DNA of 60,681 nucleotides from NCBI GenBank assembly GCA_018819135.1, contig JAHJQK010000205.1:1-60681 (forward strand), given 5' to 3'. Of this stretch, positions 1-9,331 are shown piece by piece. This DNA is from Pseudomonadota bacterium. GTDB lineage: Bacteria > Desulfobacterota > SM23-61. Position 1 is the first letter of the stretch. Each line of letters opens with the position of its first letter. The notes under the pieces are model-generated. The model saw only the letters and a program-made list of their open reading frames with translations. It was not told the origin of the DNA and did no database searches. Both the position numbers and the translations under genes were made by a program.

Positions 1-140
1 TCGCATAAATAATGGAACGGGCATTGGCACTGCTTTAAACCCCCTCACCTTTATCCTCTCCCCCTGATTAGGGGGAGAGGGGAGGGTGAGGGGGCGTAAT
101 AAATTAATCAATGTTCCATTACTTTTGCGAAGCTCAATAA
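1..140. repeat. MITE-like element, copy 1 (left end cut by window edge)
   Basis: This stretch is nearly identical to the reverse complement of 58478-58629. Its ends are imperfect inverted repeats: TCGCATAAATAATGGAAC at the left and GTTCCATTACTTTTGCGA at 118-130 on the right. Between them lies a strong palindrome (CCCCTCACC to GGTGAGGGG, about 40-95) made of C-rich and G-rich arms. There is no coding capacity. The layout (short, terminal inverted repeats, more than one copy) is that of a non-autonomous transposable element or a large REP-like element. The left terminus is probably truncated by the window start. Confidence 0.7.
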
Positions 141-173
141 CCATTATGGCGCTATGAATAATAAGGAGAAAAT

Positions 174-882
174 GTGCTAAAGATGCTCTTTACGCCCATC
201 AAAATCAACCGGATGGAACTGAGAAACCGTATCGTCATGTCGGCCATGCATTTTCTTCCTCGCCCGTCCGCTCAAAATTCACCGGTGAGACGCCGCGGGA
301 ACTCAGCATTCCGGAAATCAAGCAAGTGCAGCGGAATTATGCCCTGGCTGCTGGACGCCTGAAGCGCGCGGGGATCGATGCCGTGGAGGTGATTGCCTCG
401 GCGGGGGAGCCGTCGGGCTGGAAACCGCCCTTTTTCTGGCCCGGAAAGGAACCCTCCATCCCGACACTCTGCATTTTTTGATGTTCAACCAGGCCGAGAG
501 TTTTCCGACCTTACAAGTACTCCTTTACCAGGGGCTAAAAAAAATCACCGTAGTGGAAATGCTGAAAACAATCGGACAGGACATCGGCCCCAGCACCCGC
601 TGGACGATCCGTCAGGACCTCGCTCGTCATTCCGTTAAGACCTTGACCAGCGCCAACGCTAAGGAAATCACCGCCGAAGGTGTGATCATCGATCGCGAAG
701 GAAATGAAATCCTTATCCGGGGGAATACCGTCGTCATTGCCACCGGGACCAGGGCAGTAAACGACCTTTATGAAAGGCTCAAGGAACGAGTGCCGGAGAT
801 TTTCCTGATTGGGGACGCCAAAGCCCCGCGCAAGGCCCTGGAAGCTGTAGCCGAGGGCTTGGCGGTTGGAAGGACCGTATAA
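174..882 (+). pseudogene. Broken NADH:flavin oxidoreductase (old yellow enzyme plus FAD/NAD domain)
   Basis: Remnant of a two-domain old-yellow-enzyme/2,4-dienoyl-CoA reductase-type protein, normally about 650 residues. A GTG start at 174 follows an AAGGAG ribosome site and gives the typical N-terminus (LFTPIKINRMELRNRIVMSA). The frame then changes near 250-260 to a barrel piece (KFTGETPRELSIPEIK and, further on, AGIDAVEVIASAG). Near 405-412 the sequence jumps to the C-terminal Rossmann part (VGLETALFLARKG, then 478-882 with ITVVEML and FLIGDAKAPRKALEAVAEG). Roughly 115 residues are missing at the first junction and some 300 at the second, judged from family organisation. It is a decayed gene. 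An intact single-domain relative lies at 39833-41008. Confidence 0.85.
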
Positions 883-954
883 GTGATTAGGGTGAGTGTC
901 AGTGATTAATATCAGTGCTTTTTCCACTCACACGCACACTCACACTGACACTAT

Positions 955-1173
955 TTAAACTGCAACGACTTCCTTCACTTCTGGAATCTGGGCTTTGAGG
1001 CGGGCTTCTATGCCCCGCTTTAAGGTAAGTTGAGACATGGGACATGAGCCGCAAGCCCCCACCAATTTCACCTTAACCACCCCTTCCTGTACATCGATTA
1101 ATTCGACATTCCCTCCGTCCGCCTGCAAAAAAGGGCGGATCTCTTCGATCGCTTTTTCCACTTTTTCCCGCAT
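955..1173 (-). CDS. NifU C-terminal domain protein (Fe-S scaffold)
   Basis: A 72-residue protein consisting only of the NifU/Nfu C-terminal domain. The hallmark is the ACGSCPMS segment, whose CxxC motif is the family's site for binding a transient Fe-S cluster for delivery to target proteins; the preceding FLQADGGNVELIDV is also diagnostic. It acts in the cytoplasm. It is the last gene of a minus-strand run with a ferredoxin (1272-1442) and a DUF1858 protein (1456-1671), all short Fe-S or thiol redox proteins. Both flanking gaps carry short inverted words of the type GTGTCAGTG/CACTGACAC (896-904 with 943-951), which may form an mRNA hairpin past the stop. Family assignment is firm; the specific client is unknown. 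Confidence 0.93.
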   Translation of the reverse strand: MREKVEKAIEEIRPFLQADGGNVELIDVQEGVVKVKLVGACGSCPMSQLTLKRGIEARLKAQIPEVKEVVAV

Positions 1174-1271
1174 CGGTATCTCCTTATAAATACCGCGCCA
1201 GTGATAGTTTGAGTGTGAGTGTCAGTAATTTTCAAATTGCTGACGCCAATACTCACCACTGACACCATTTT

Positions 1272-1442
1272 TTATTCCGGGACGCAAGCCTCCACCGGGC
1301 AAACATCGGCACAGGCAGCGCAGTCTGTACATAATTCAGGATTGATCTGATATTTGGGATCCCCTTCGCTAATCGCCTCGGCCGGGCATTCTTCCTTGCA
1401 GGTTCCGCACATGATACAATCGTCCGTGATTTTGTGGGGCAT
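1272..1442 (-). CDS. Small 2[4Fe-4S] ferredoxin
   Basis: A 56-residue ORF starting ATG at 1442 and ending TAA at 1272-1274. It has two classic cluster motifs: CIMCGTCKEECP near residues 9-20 and CTDCAACADVCP near 38-49, i.e. CxxCxxCxxxCP twice. That is the bacterial 2[4Fe-4S] ferredoxin layout, a soluble low-potential electron carrier. A strong GGAGGAGG ribosome site precedes the ATG. It lies 13 bp downstream of the DUF1858 gene and about 100 bp upstream of the NifU-domain gene, so the three are probably co-transcribed. Its redox partner cannot be read from the sequence. It is easily missed because a longer meaningless frame overlaps it. Confidence 0.93.
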   Translation of the reverse strand: MPHKITDDCIMCGTCKEECPAEAISEGDPKYQINPELCTDCAACADVCPVEACVPE

Positions 1443-1455
1443 CTTCCCTCCTCCT

Positions 1456-1671
1456 TCAAACTTTGATTTTGGCGTTAAGCTCTTCTACAATCTCATTGAC
1501 ATCCTTGTTATGCATCCGGGCTCCGAAGTCAATCGTTTCCATACGGGAACTCGGACAAGTAAAACAGCCCTTGCCAAAATGCTTTTGAAAAACTTTCCGG
1601 GCCATGGGATATTTATCGAGGACTTCTCCGATGTTCATTTCCTTGTCGATCTTTCGCTTCCCTTCCCGCAT
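1456..1671 (-). CDS. DUF1858 domain protein
   Basis: A 71-residue protein matching the DUF1858 family (NIGEVLDKYP start, central GCFTCP, then DVNEIVEELNAKI). The two cysteines at about residues 36 and 39 form the conserved CxxC that suggests a redox disulfide or metal site; such domains are often found next to Fe-S and hybrid-cluster proteins in anaerobes. A GGAGGAGG-type ribosome site stands about 10 bases before the first ATG; an internal ATG at codon 12 is an alternative start. It heads the small redox run with the ferredoxin and NifU-domain genes. The biochemical role is not established. Confidence 0.85.
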   Translation of the reverse strand: MREGKRKIDKEMNIGEVLDKYPMARKVFQKHFGKGCFTCPSSRMETIDFGARMHNKDVNEIVEELNAKIKV

Positions 1672-1740
1672 GCTTCCCCAACCTCCTCCAAGCTAATTTT
1701 CTCCTCCCAGAAAAAATTCATTCCCCGGACACCTGATCCC

Positions 1741-1773
1741 TGCCCTCCCGCCCGGGTTACGAGCCAGTCTCCC
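1741..1773. repeat. GC-rich dispersed repeat word
   Basis: The word beginning TGCCCTCCCGCCCGGG and ending CCAGTCTCC recurs at 58075-58107 in inverted orientation and at 58378-58437 in the same orientation with an internal insertion. It is noncoding and lies in the 449-bp gap between the DUF1858 and TlpA-like genes, which otherwise holds the palindromic repeat at 1890-1999 and an AATCTGTGTTTATCTGCG word (2040-2066). Confidence 0.6.
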
Positions 1774-1889
1774 TGCGCAAAGGGGAAAGATCCGGTTCCT
1801 TCTGCAATGATCATCCTGCCGCGATTGCTTTGCCCTACCCTATCACTATGGATTACCGGAAAAATGATCTAAATCATGTTTGATAAACC

Positions 1890-1999
1890 CGTAAAAAGTC
1901 CGAAAAGCCGTCACTCCTGCGCAAGCGGTCCCGCCTGCGGCGGGATGGCTTCCCGCTTTCGCGGAATGACGAAAATGGGACAAAAAGGACCTTTTACGA
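1890..1999. repeat. Palindromic intergenic repeat, copy 1
   Basis: Core arms run from GTCACTCCTGCG (1910) to CGCGGAATGAC (ends about 1970) with an inner CCCGCCTGCGGCGGG hairpin. An outer pair, CGTAAAAAGTCC and GGACCTTTTACG, encloses the core. The same architecture occurs at 14131-14257 and 22015-22125. It is a REP-like family typical of intergenic DNA and could act as a transcript-stabilising or terminating hairpin. Confidence 0.7.
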
Positions 2000-2120
2000 A
2001 TCCATCATCATTCAATTTCTGAAAATTGGGGAAAAAATTTAATCTGTGTTTATCTGCGTTTATCCGCGTCCTATAATAATTTTTTGACTTGCGGCTCTGC
2101 CGCGTTGCGTCCTTTGTGGT

Positions 2121-2681
2121 TTAAAAAAGTGCCTTGATGGCTGCCTCAAATACCCGTTTATGGGTTAACCCGATAAATCTCCGGCAAATCTGGCCCTTAC
2201 GGTCGATCAGGAATGTTATGGGGATCCCTTGAATCGGCCCCATACCTGGAATGTTATTGAAAACCTCCAGGACTTCGTCATTGCCCATCAGGTTGACGTA
2301 TTGCACCCCCATCTTATCCAGAAATCTCTGGACATCAACGGGATTACCCCGGTCCAGGGAAATTCCGATGACCTCCAATCCATCTTTCTTATATTCGCTG
2401 TAAAGTTCATTGAAATAGGTAATCTCTTCCCGGCAGGGCGGGCACCATGTTGCCCAAAAATTGAGGAGGATCACTTTGCCCCGGAAATCTGCAAAATTTA
2501 CCTTTTCCCCTTTCAGATCCAAGAGGGTGAAAGATGGAACCATCAAATCCTCTCCCACGCACTCAATTCTCTTAGGCTTGTCCGCGGAAATATCAAATAA
2601 GCCGAAAGCCAGGGCCAAAAAAATAAAGAGCACACCGGAAATGATTAATATAAATTGCTTTGATTTCATTTTTTTCATCAT
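2121..2681 (-). CDS. TlpA/ResA-like membrane-anchored thioredoxin
   Basis: A 186-residue thiol-disulfide oxidoreductase of the TlpA/ResA type. Residues about 9-29 form one hydrophobic segment that would anchor the protein in the cytoplasmic membrane with the domain outside. The thioredoxin-like AhpC/TSA fold follows, with the active site WCPPC at residues 79-83 (FWATWCPPCREE) and the cis-proline region GIPITFLID near the C-terminus. Such proteins reduce apocytochrome c or other periplasmic disulfides. No cytochrome biogenesis gene is adjacent, so the substrate is open. The gap upstream (2682-2839) holds nothing I recognise. Confidence 0.9.
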   Translation of the reverse strand: MMKKMKSKQFILIISGVLFIFLALAFGLFDISADKPKRIECVGEDLMVPSFTLLDLKGEKVNFADFRGKVILLNFWATWCPPCREEITYFNELYSEYKKDGLEVIGISLDRGNPVDVQRFLDKMGVQYVNLMGNDEVLEVFNNIPGMGPIQGIPITFLIDRKGQICRRFIGLTHKRVFEAAIKALF

Positions 2682-2839
2682 AATCGATATCGCCCAAAAA
2701 ATGCAATCCGGTATCCGGGCTTTCTTAGATGATCGAACAAGAAAGTATTACCCTACGCCTATCTTCTTTTTGTAAAAAGACGGATAAGAAAGCGGTCTGC
2801 CGATTGAATATTTCAGCGGTGCGGGATGGGTTAAGAGCT

Positions 2840-3526
2840 TTATTCCCCTTCAGAGATTTTTTGTAAAAACTTCGGCTTCAGAATGAAAATCTTTCCTTTG
2901 ACAGGCTTGATAATCTTGGTTTTGGTGAATCGGCTCATGACCCGGATGGTTGTCTCCACAGTTGTTCCGGCCATGTCGGCCAGGTCCTGCCGGGTGAGGG
3001 AAAGGTTGAGTAGGGTCCCCCCCTCCGCGGGTGTGCCCAATTTATCGGCTAACTTTAGCAGAATATTGGCGATACGTTGTTCCACCCGGTCCACGGCCAG
3101 GCTTTTGATGGCGGCGTGAGCTTCGCGCAGTTGCCGGCCCAATTCCATGATCATCTCCGTGGCCACAAAAGGGTGTCGCCCAAAAAAATATAAAAAATCT
3201 TTCCGGGAAAGTTTCAGAATGATCGAGGGCTCCATCGCTTGGGCCGAAGTGGCATAGGGTTTGCGGTCAAAGAGAGAAGCTTCCCCAAACATATCCCCGG
3301 GAGCGAAGACCTGCAGGATCACATCTTTGCCGGTATTCGAGTGCTTGACCAGTTTCACTCTTCCTTCTTTGACAATATGAAACCACTCCGGCCCATCGCC
3401 CTCAAAAAAGATGTAGTCATCCCGCTGGTATTTTTCCTCGATAAAAAGCCGACTGATTTCTCCCTGGGTGGCTTCCGAAACCGAGGAGAAAAAAATTGAT
3501 TTTTTTAAAATTGGCAGTCGATCCAT
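2840..3526 (-). CDS. Crp/Fnr-family transcriptional regulator
   Basis: A 228-residue regulator with an N-terminal cyclic-nucleotide-binding-type beta roll (about residues 15-125, with FAPGDMFGEASLFDRKPYATSAQA matching the effector pocket region) and a C-terminal winged helix (LTRQDLADMAGTTVETTIRVM, about 175-195). There is no cysteine anywhere in the protein, so it cannot be an FNR-type Fe-S sensor. A perfect palindrome at 3544-3562 just upstream of the start could be its own operator. It stands between mutM and the TlpA-like gene on the same strand. Signal and regulon are unknown. Confidence 0.92.
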   Translation of the reverse strand: MDRLPILKKSIFFSSVSEATQGEISRLFIEEKYQRDDYIFFEGDGPEWFHIVKEGRVKLVKHSNTGKDVILQVFAPGDMFGEASLFDRKPYATSAQAMEPSIILKLSRKDFLYFFGRHPFVATEMIMELGRQLREAHAAIKSLAVDRVEQRIANILLKLADKLGTPAEGGTLLNLSLTRQDLADMAGTTVETTIRVMSRFTKTKIIKPVKGKIFILKPKFLQKISEGE

Positions 3527-3543
3527 AAGCCCTCGCTCACCGG

Positions 3544-3562
3544 TAAGCCAAAAATTGGCTTA
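3544..3562. promoter_or_regulatory. Palindrome upstream of Crp-family gene (possible operator)
   Basis: Arms TAAGCCAA and TTGGCTTA are perfect 8-base inverted repeats around AAA, ending 17 bases upstream of the regulator's ATG. On the minus strand it is not followed by a T-run, so it is not an intrinsic terminator for mutM. Autoregulation by the adjacent regulator is an inference from position. Confidence 0.3.
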
Positions 3563-3590
3563 ATTTTTATTCTAAAACGAGGGGGGGTTT

Positions 3591-4451
3591 TTATGCAATA
3601 AATTTTCTCGATAGGGAGCGATCTTTCTTGAGGATGCGCTGGCAGCGGGGGCAATAAAAACTCGACCTTCCGCCAACTTTTTCCCGTAGGATGGATGTAC
3701 CGCAGCTCCGGCAGGCTCCTCCCTCTCTCCCGTAAACCCGAAGTAATTTTTGAAAGCCTCCGGCAGACCCATTGGCATCCACATAGGTACGGACGGAGGT
3801 CCCCCCGGCTCGAATGGCCCCGCGCAAGACTTGGCGCAGAGCATAGTAGAGCCGGCGGAGGATTTTGTCTTCCAGCACCTCAACCCTCTGCCGGGGATGA
3901 ATTTGCGCCCGATGCAGGGCCTCATCCGCATAGATATTGCCCACTCCGGCTAAGAAGTGCTGGTCCAGAAGCATGGGTTTGATCGCCCGGCGCTTGGAAC
4001 GGACGCGGGCGGCGAACTCCATCGCTGAGATTTCCAAAGGTTCAGGCCCCAAATCAGCGAGCGAATCCAAGTTCCCCCCCGCCCCGCTTTTCTCCACGGA
4101 AAGCCTGCCGAATTGGCGCGAATCCAGGAAACGAAGCTGCCAAGGGTGGCCTCGAAAGGAAAAAACTACATGCGTCTGCTTCTCCATGGGAGCATGGCTT
4201 GGGACCCACCTGAGCCCACCGGTCATGCGCAAGTGGATCAGCAAGGTATTCCCCCTGCTCAGGCGGATGATGATATTCTTTCCCCGTCGTTCCACAAAGA
4301 GAATTCTTCTCCCCTCCAGGGAAGAGGCGAAAAACTGGGGCGATTCTTGAACGCATTTATTTAGGTTCACGGCGACCTTGGAAAATTTTAGATGGGTTAT
4401 TTTAGCCCTAAGTCCGCGAACAATGGTTTCCACTTCTGGTAGCTCGGGCAT
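3591..4451 (-). CDS. mutM: Formamidopyrimidine-DNA glycosylase
   Basis: A 286-residue base-excision repair enzyme that removes oxidised purines (8-oxoguanine, Fapy lesions) and nicks the DNA. It begins MPELPEVETIVRGL, which supplies the catalytic N-terminal proline and Glu3. The beta-hairpin lysine region follows (RRGKNIIIRL), then the helix-two-turn-helix around GVGNIYADEALHRAQIHP, and a C-terminal zinc finger with CRSC and CPRC pairs. Length and order are those of the family. The start is fixed because processing must expose Pro2. It is 64 bp upstream of the Crp-family gene. Confidence 0.97.
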   Translation of the reverse strand: MPELPEVETIVRGLRAKITHLKFSKVAVNLNKCVQESPQFFASSLEGRRILFVERRGKNIIIRLSRGNTLLIHLRMTGGLRWVPSHAPMEKQTHVVFSFRGHPWQLRFLDSRQFGRLSVEKSGAGGNLDSLADLGPEPLEISAMEFAARVRSKRRAIKPMLLDQHFLAGVGNIYADEALHRAQIHPRQRVEVLEDKILRRLYYALRQVLRGAIRAGGTSVRTYVDANGSAGGFQKLLRVYGREGGACRSCGTSILREKVGGRSSFYCPRCQRILKKDRSLSRKFIA

Positions 4452-4597
4452 AAAGAATTCCCTTGTATTATGAGTCCCTTTCGAATGAATTGGATTTGTT
4501 TCGGATTTCGATATTCAGATTTCGGATTTTTCCATGAACCTTTTTGGTTCCGGCTACGCCGGGTTAGGAATGATGGCTCTTGGCAAAGAACGGGGTT

Positions 4598-5311
4598 TCA
4601 AAATGGGGTATGGGGAATCTCCCTTCGCCTACGGCGCCCGAGCAAAGCCCGGAAAGCCAAGCTTCCGATACCTACCATGAAGAAAAGGCTGGCGGCGATT
4701 ATCCAATAGGCATCCAGCGTTCCCCTATCGATCTTATTCACTAAAAGAGAATAAAACAGGGCACTGGGAACCTGCGCGATGCAAACCAACGGAATGAACT
4801 CCCAGTAGGCCAAGACCGTTAGGCCCGCGGCGTAACTGACCACATCGAAAGAAATCACCGGGAGGAAGCCGAAAAGAAGGATGATATATTTTTCATACCG
4901 TTTCAGGGTGGCATCCGCCGCTTCCAGGTGTACTTTATTCACCATGTGCTGAACTACCGGCCGACCCAGGGTTTTCGCGATGCCGAAACAGACGATCGAC
5001 CCTAAGACCGCGCTGCTCCAGGACAAAAGAGTTCCCCAAACGGGACCGAAAGCTAAGGCGTTCACTACGAAGATGGGAAAGGCAGGGAGAAAAAGGATTA
5101 CGGATTGAGCGATCATCAAGAAGGCGGAAATCAGCGGCGCCCAAAAGCCGAAAGAAAGAATAAAGGTTTTGAGGCGGCCGATGTTACCCTGAAAGGCCAT
5201 CCCGTTCATAAAAGCCCAATTCTGGGGCCAATGGATAAAAAGGTACAGCAACCCGGCGATGATACCGCCGATTGAGCCGACGAGGAAAACGATGACGAAA
5301 ATTCTCTTCAA
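4598..5311 (-). CDS. TVP38/TMEM64 (DedA-like) membrane protein
   Basis: An integral membrane protein of the TVP38/TMEM64 (SNARE-associated Golgi) superfamily, about 237 residues from the proposed start. Hydrophobic segments begin KRIFVIVFLVGSIGGIIAGL. The family core is visible as LPAFPIFVVNALAFGPVWGTLLSW and the later GFLPVISFDVVSYAAGLTVL. The frame is open upstream to an ATG at 5434, but those 41 residues look like translated leader. I prefer TTG at 5309-5311, preceded by GGAGATGG. Relatives are implicated in lipid scrambling or membrane homeostasis; the substrate is unknown. The tail is very basic (GRRRRRE). Confidence 0.8.
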   Translation of the reverse strand: MKRIFVIVFLVGSIGGIIAGLLYLFIHWPQNWAFMNGMAFQGNIGRLKTFILSFGFWAPLISAFLMIAQSVILFLPAFPIFVVNALAFGPVWGTLLSWSSAVLGSIVCFGIAKTLGRPVVQHMVNKVHLEAADATLKRYEKYIILLFGFLPVISFDVVSYAAGLTVLAYWEFIPLVCIAQVPSALFYSLLVNKIDRGTLDAYWIIAASLFFMVGIGSLAFRALLGRRRRREIPHTPF

Positions 5312-5473
5312 ACCGCCATCTCCAGCTTTTTCCCCTTCAGGTCGCCAATCGTTTCCACACCCATAAGATCTCTCCCAGATGGTACCCAAATTGAACCAGT
5401 TCCCATCCTTTTTTCCCTTCTTCATTAAAAACATCCCGGATGATATCCGCTGTTTCTCTTCTCCTCCCTCTGA

Positions 5474-7287
<1,814 letters not shown>

Positions 7288-7348
7288 TCGCCCAATCCTT
7301 CCCTCGTTTTCTTTTCAATTTTTAAAAATTTTTCTTCCCGGCCAGTTC

Positions 7349-7377
7349 AATATACCACCCTAAATCACCTGTTTCAA
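7349..7377 (-). promoter_or_regulatory. Sigma-70-type promoter for trmO-eno
   Basis: Read on the minus strand: TTGAAA (7372-7377), a 17-base spacer, then TATATT (7349-7354). Both hexamers match the consensus at 5 of 6 positions. It lies about 62 bases upstream of the trmO ATG and 41 bp from an oppositely directed promoter. Confidence 0.6.
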
Positions 7378-7417
7378 TATGAAACCACATAGGCCGCAAA
7401 GACTTCTCCAGAAAGAC

Positions 7418-7446
7418 TTGACAACCATTCCTCGGGCGTCTATTCT
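7418..7446 (+). promoter_or_regulatory. Sigma-70-type promoter for flavin reductase gene
   Basis: TTGACA (7418-7423), a 17-base spacer, then TATTCT (7441-7446). The expected start of transcription is near 7453, leaving about 44 bases of leader before the ATG at 7497. The -35 box is perfect and the -10 box is 4 of 6. Confidence 0.6.
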
Positions 7447-7496
7447 CATCAATAGGATAAAGAAAACGATTGCAGGAACGAAAAGGAGAAAACCAT

Positions 7497-7994
7497 ATGA
7501 AGGACGTGCAGGAGCAGGAAGTAGCCCAGATCAATATGAAACGGATCCAGGAAGGAGCTTTTTTGATCGTTCAGGCGCAGGACCGCAAAAACGTGATGAC
7601 GATCGGCTGGGCCATGTTCGGGTATATATGGCGAAGATCTACTATGATGGTCGCGGTCAGAAATAGTCGCTTTACTCACGGCATCATTGAAGAAGCCGAC
7701 AGTTTTTCGGTCAGCATTCCGACCGGAAATATGCAAAAAGAAATCAATTTCTGCGGCTCCAAGTCAGGAAAGGAGTTTGATAAATTCAAGGAGTGCCGCT
7801 TCGGAACCATAAAAGCAAAGAAAATAAATTCCCCAATTCTGGAGATTCCTGGATACCATTATCAATGCCGTATTATTTACAAAACCCCCATGGACCCGAG
7901 GTTCCTGGCCCATGACCTGGCGCCAATCTACCCCGCAAAAGATTACCACACCCTTTATTTCGGAGAGGTCACAGCCTGTTCTCTTATGGAATGA
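7497..7994 (+). CDS. Flavin reductase-like (FMN-binding split barrel) protein
   Basis: A 165-residue flavin reductase-like domain protein. Fold-family features are the early strand segment NVMTIGWAMFGYIWRRSTMMVAVRNSRFT and SFSVSIPTGNMQKEINFCGSKSGKEFDKF, which correspond to the FMN phosphate and ring contacts in the split-barrel family. Such proteins bind FMN and reduce flavin or act as ferric/flavoredoxin-type electron carriers in anaerobes. The start is ATG 7497, preceded by AAAGGAG; an upstream in-frame ATG at 7470 lacks a ribosome site. It stands alone between divergent promoters and the SprT-like gene. Natural partner unknown. Confidence 0.85.
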   Translation: MKDVQEQEVAQINMKRIQEGAFLIVQAQDRKNVMTIGWAMFGYIWRRSTMMVAVRNSRFTHGIIEEADSFSVSIPTGNMQKEINFCGSKSGKEFDKFKECRFGTIKAKKINSPILEIPGYHYQCRIIYKTPMDPRFLAHDLAPIYPAKDYHTLYFGEVTACSLME

Positions 7995-8114
7995 TCTTAA
8001 ATCACCTCATTATTAACCCTCGGCCCCAGAACGGTGAAAATGCACCTCCCTGGCCCCTGGTATTTAAAAAAGAGAGGTGAACGATGAGGAAGTTATCTTG
8101 ATAAAAGGTCCTCC

Positions 8115-9239
8115 TTGACGGCGCAGCATCACGACAAAATACTGACCCAGGATCAAGTGGAAAGGCGTATCCTGCACGGGTTTTCCTGCGAGTGGGCAAA
8201 GGCCCTGTGGCTTTTAAATTCTTGCCACCGGGAAAAAATACGTCTTCCCCTGTTTAGTCTCCGGGACATGAAAAACCGCTGGGGTTACTGGTCAGGGGAA
8301 AAGCGGGAGATCTCCTTGAGCCGAACTCTTGTCCTGAACCATCCTTGGGATGCGGTGCGGGAAGTCCTCCTGCATGAAATGGCCCATCAAATGGCCGAAG
8401 AAGTGTTGGGTGCCCACCACGAACCACCTCACGGCCCCCAATTCCAACTGGCTTGCCACCTCCTCCGGGCCAATCCCAAAGCCTCAGGAAATTACCGCCC
8501 TTTGGATGAACGGATTTTCAGGGAAACATCCTCTGCTGCCGATAAAATACTGCTGCGGGTCAAAAAACTTCTGGCCCTGGCTGAGAGTCCTGACCGGCAC
8601 GAAGCGGATGCAGCCATGGCCAAAGCCCACGCCTTGATTGCCAAGCACAATATCGACCAATGGAAAAGGGAGGAGGAGCGAGATTTAGCCAGCGTTTTCT
8701 TGGGCCAGCCCGCTTGGCGTCATTTCCCCGAAGATTATTCCCTGGCCAATTTGTTACTGGACTTTTATTTCGTAGGCGGGATTTGGGTCTCGGCCTATAC
8801 GCCGATAAAAGGGAAAATGGGCAGGGTTTTGGAGATCAGCGGCACCCTCCCCAACATAAAACTGGCCCATTATGTCCACGATTTTGTACGCCAGTTTATC
8901 CGTTCTCAGTGGGTAGCCTACAATCACGATAAAGGATTAAACCGCCATCGCCAAACTGATTTTGCCTTGGGTATCATCGAAGGCTTTCGTTTGAAACTCG
9001 AATCCACCAAGGCTGAAAGGGAAAGGAATCCCAACCCGTTCACCCTGCAGAAGATGGAAGATCCCTTTTTAAAAAAATACCTCTCCTATCGCTACCCGCA
9101 TACCGCCAAAGTCAGAGCGGGAATTTCCCTGCGGGACATCAAAATAATGAAAGAGGGGAGGAAAGTGGGTAAAACCCTGGTAGTTTTTAAAGCGATCGTG
9201 GATCAAAGCAAGACCAGAGGGTTGATGATCGGATCATAA
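8115..9239 (+). CDS. SprT-like zinc metallopeptidase fused to DUF2786
   Basis: A 374-residue two-part protein. The N-terminal half is SprT-like, with the zinc-protease motif HEMAH at residues 87-91 and an upstream SLRDMKNRWGYWS block typical of the family. Residues about 140-180 (ADKILLRVKKLLALAESPDRHEADAAMAKAHALIAKHNI) are a DUF2786 domain. The rest (about 190-374) is a helical region often found behind DUF2786. SprT relatives include Spartan, which degrades DNA-protein crosslinks, but this function is not shown here. The start is TTG 8115, after AAAAGG. A 5-codon ORF with a ribosome site (8084-8101) overlaps the leader. The role is unknown. Confidence 0.8.
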   Translation: MTAQHHDKILTQDQVERRILHGFSCEWAKALWLLNSCHREKIRLPLFSLRDMKNRWGYWSGEKREISLSRTLVLNHPWDAVREVLLHEMAHQMAEEVLGAHHEPPHGPQFQLACHLLRANPKASGNYRPLDERIFRETSSAADKILLRVKKLLALAESPDRHEADAAMAKAHALIAKHNIDQWKREEERDLASVFLGQPAWRHFPEDYSLANLLLDFYFVGGIWVSAYTPIKGKMGRVLEISGTLPNIKLAHYVHDFVRQFIRSQWVAYNHDKGLNRHRQTDFALGIIEGFRLKLESTKAERERNPNPFTLQKMEDPFLKKYLSYRYPHTAKVRAGISLRDIKIMKEGRKVGKTLVVFKAIVDQSKTRGLMIGS

Positions 9240-9331
9240 TAGGAATTCATGGCGAGCCGGGAGAAGTAACGGTGAGAAGAAGACCGGTTTCAACCTTGGC
9301 ATCGGAGAGGATTCCGTCGTCCCAAGGGATC

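Noticed and set aside
1253..1459. 68-codon frame overlapping the small ferredoxin
   Set aside because: The frame lacks cluster motifs; the alternative frame at 1272-1442 encodes a perfect ferredoxin with a ribosome site.
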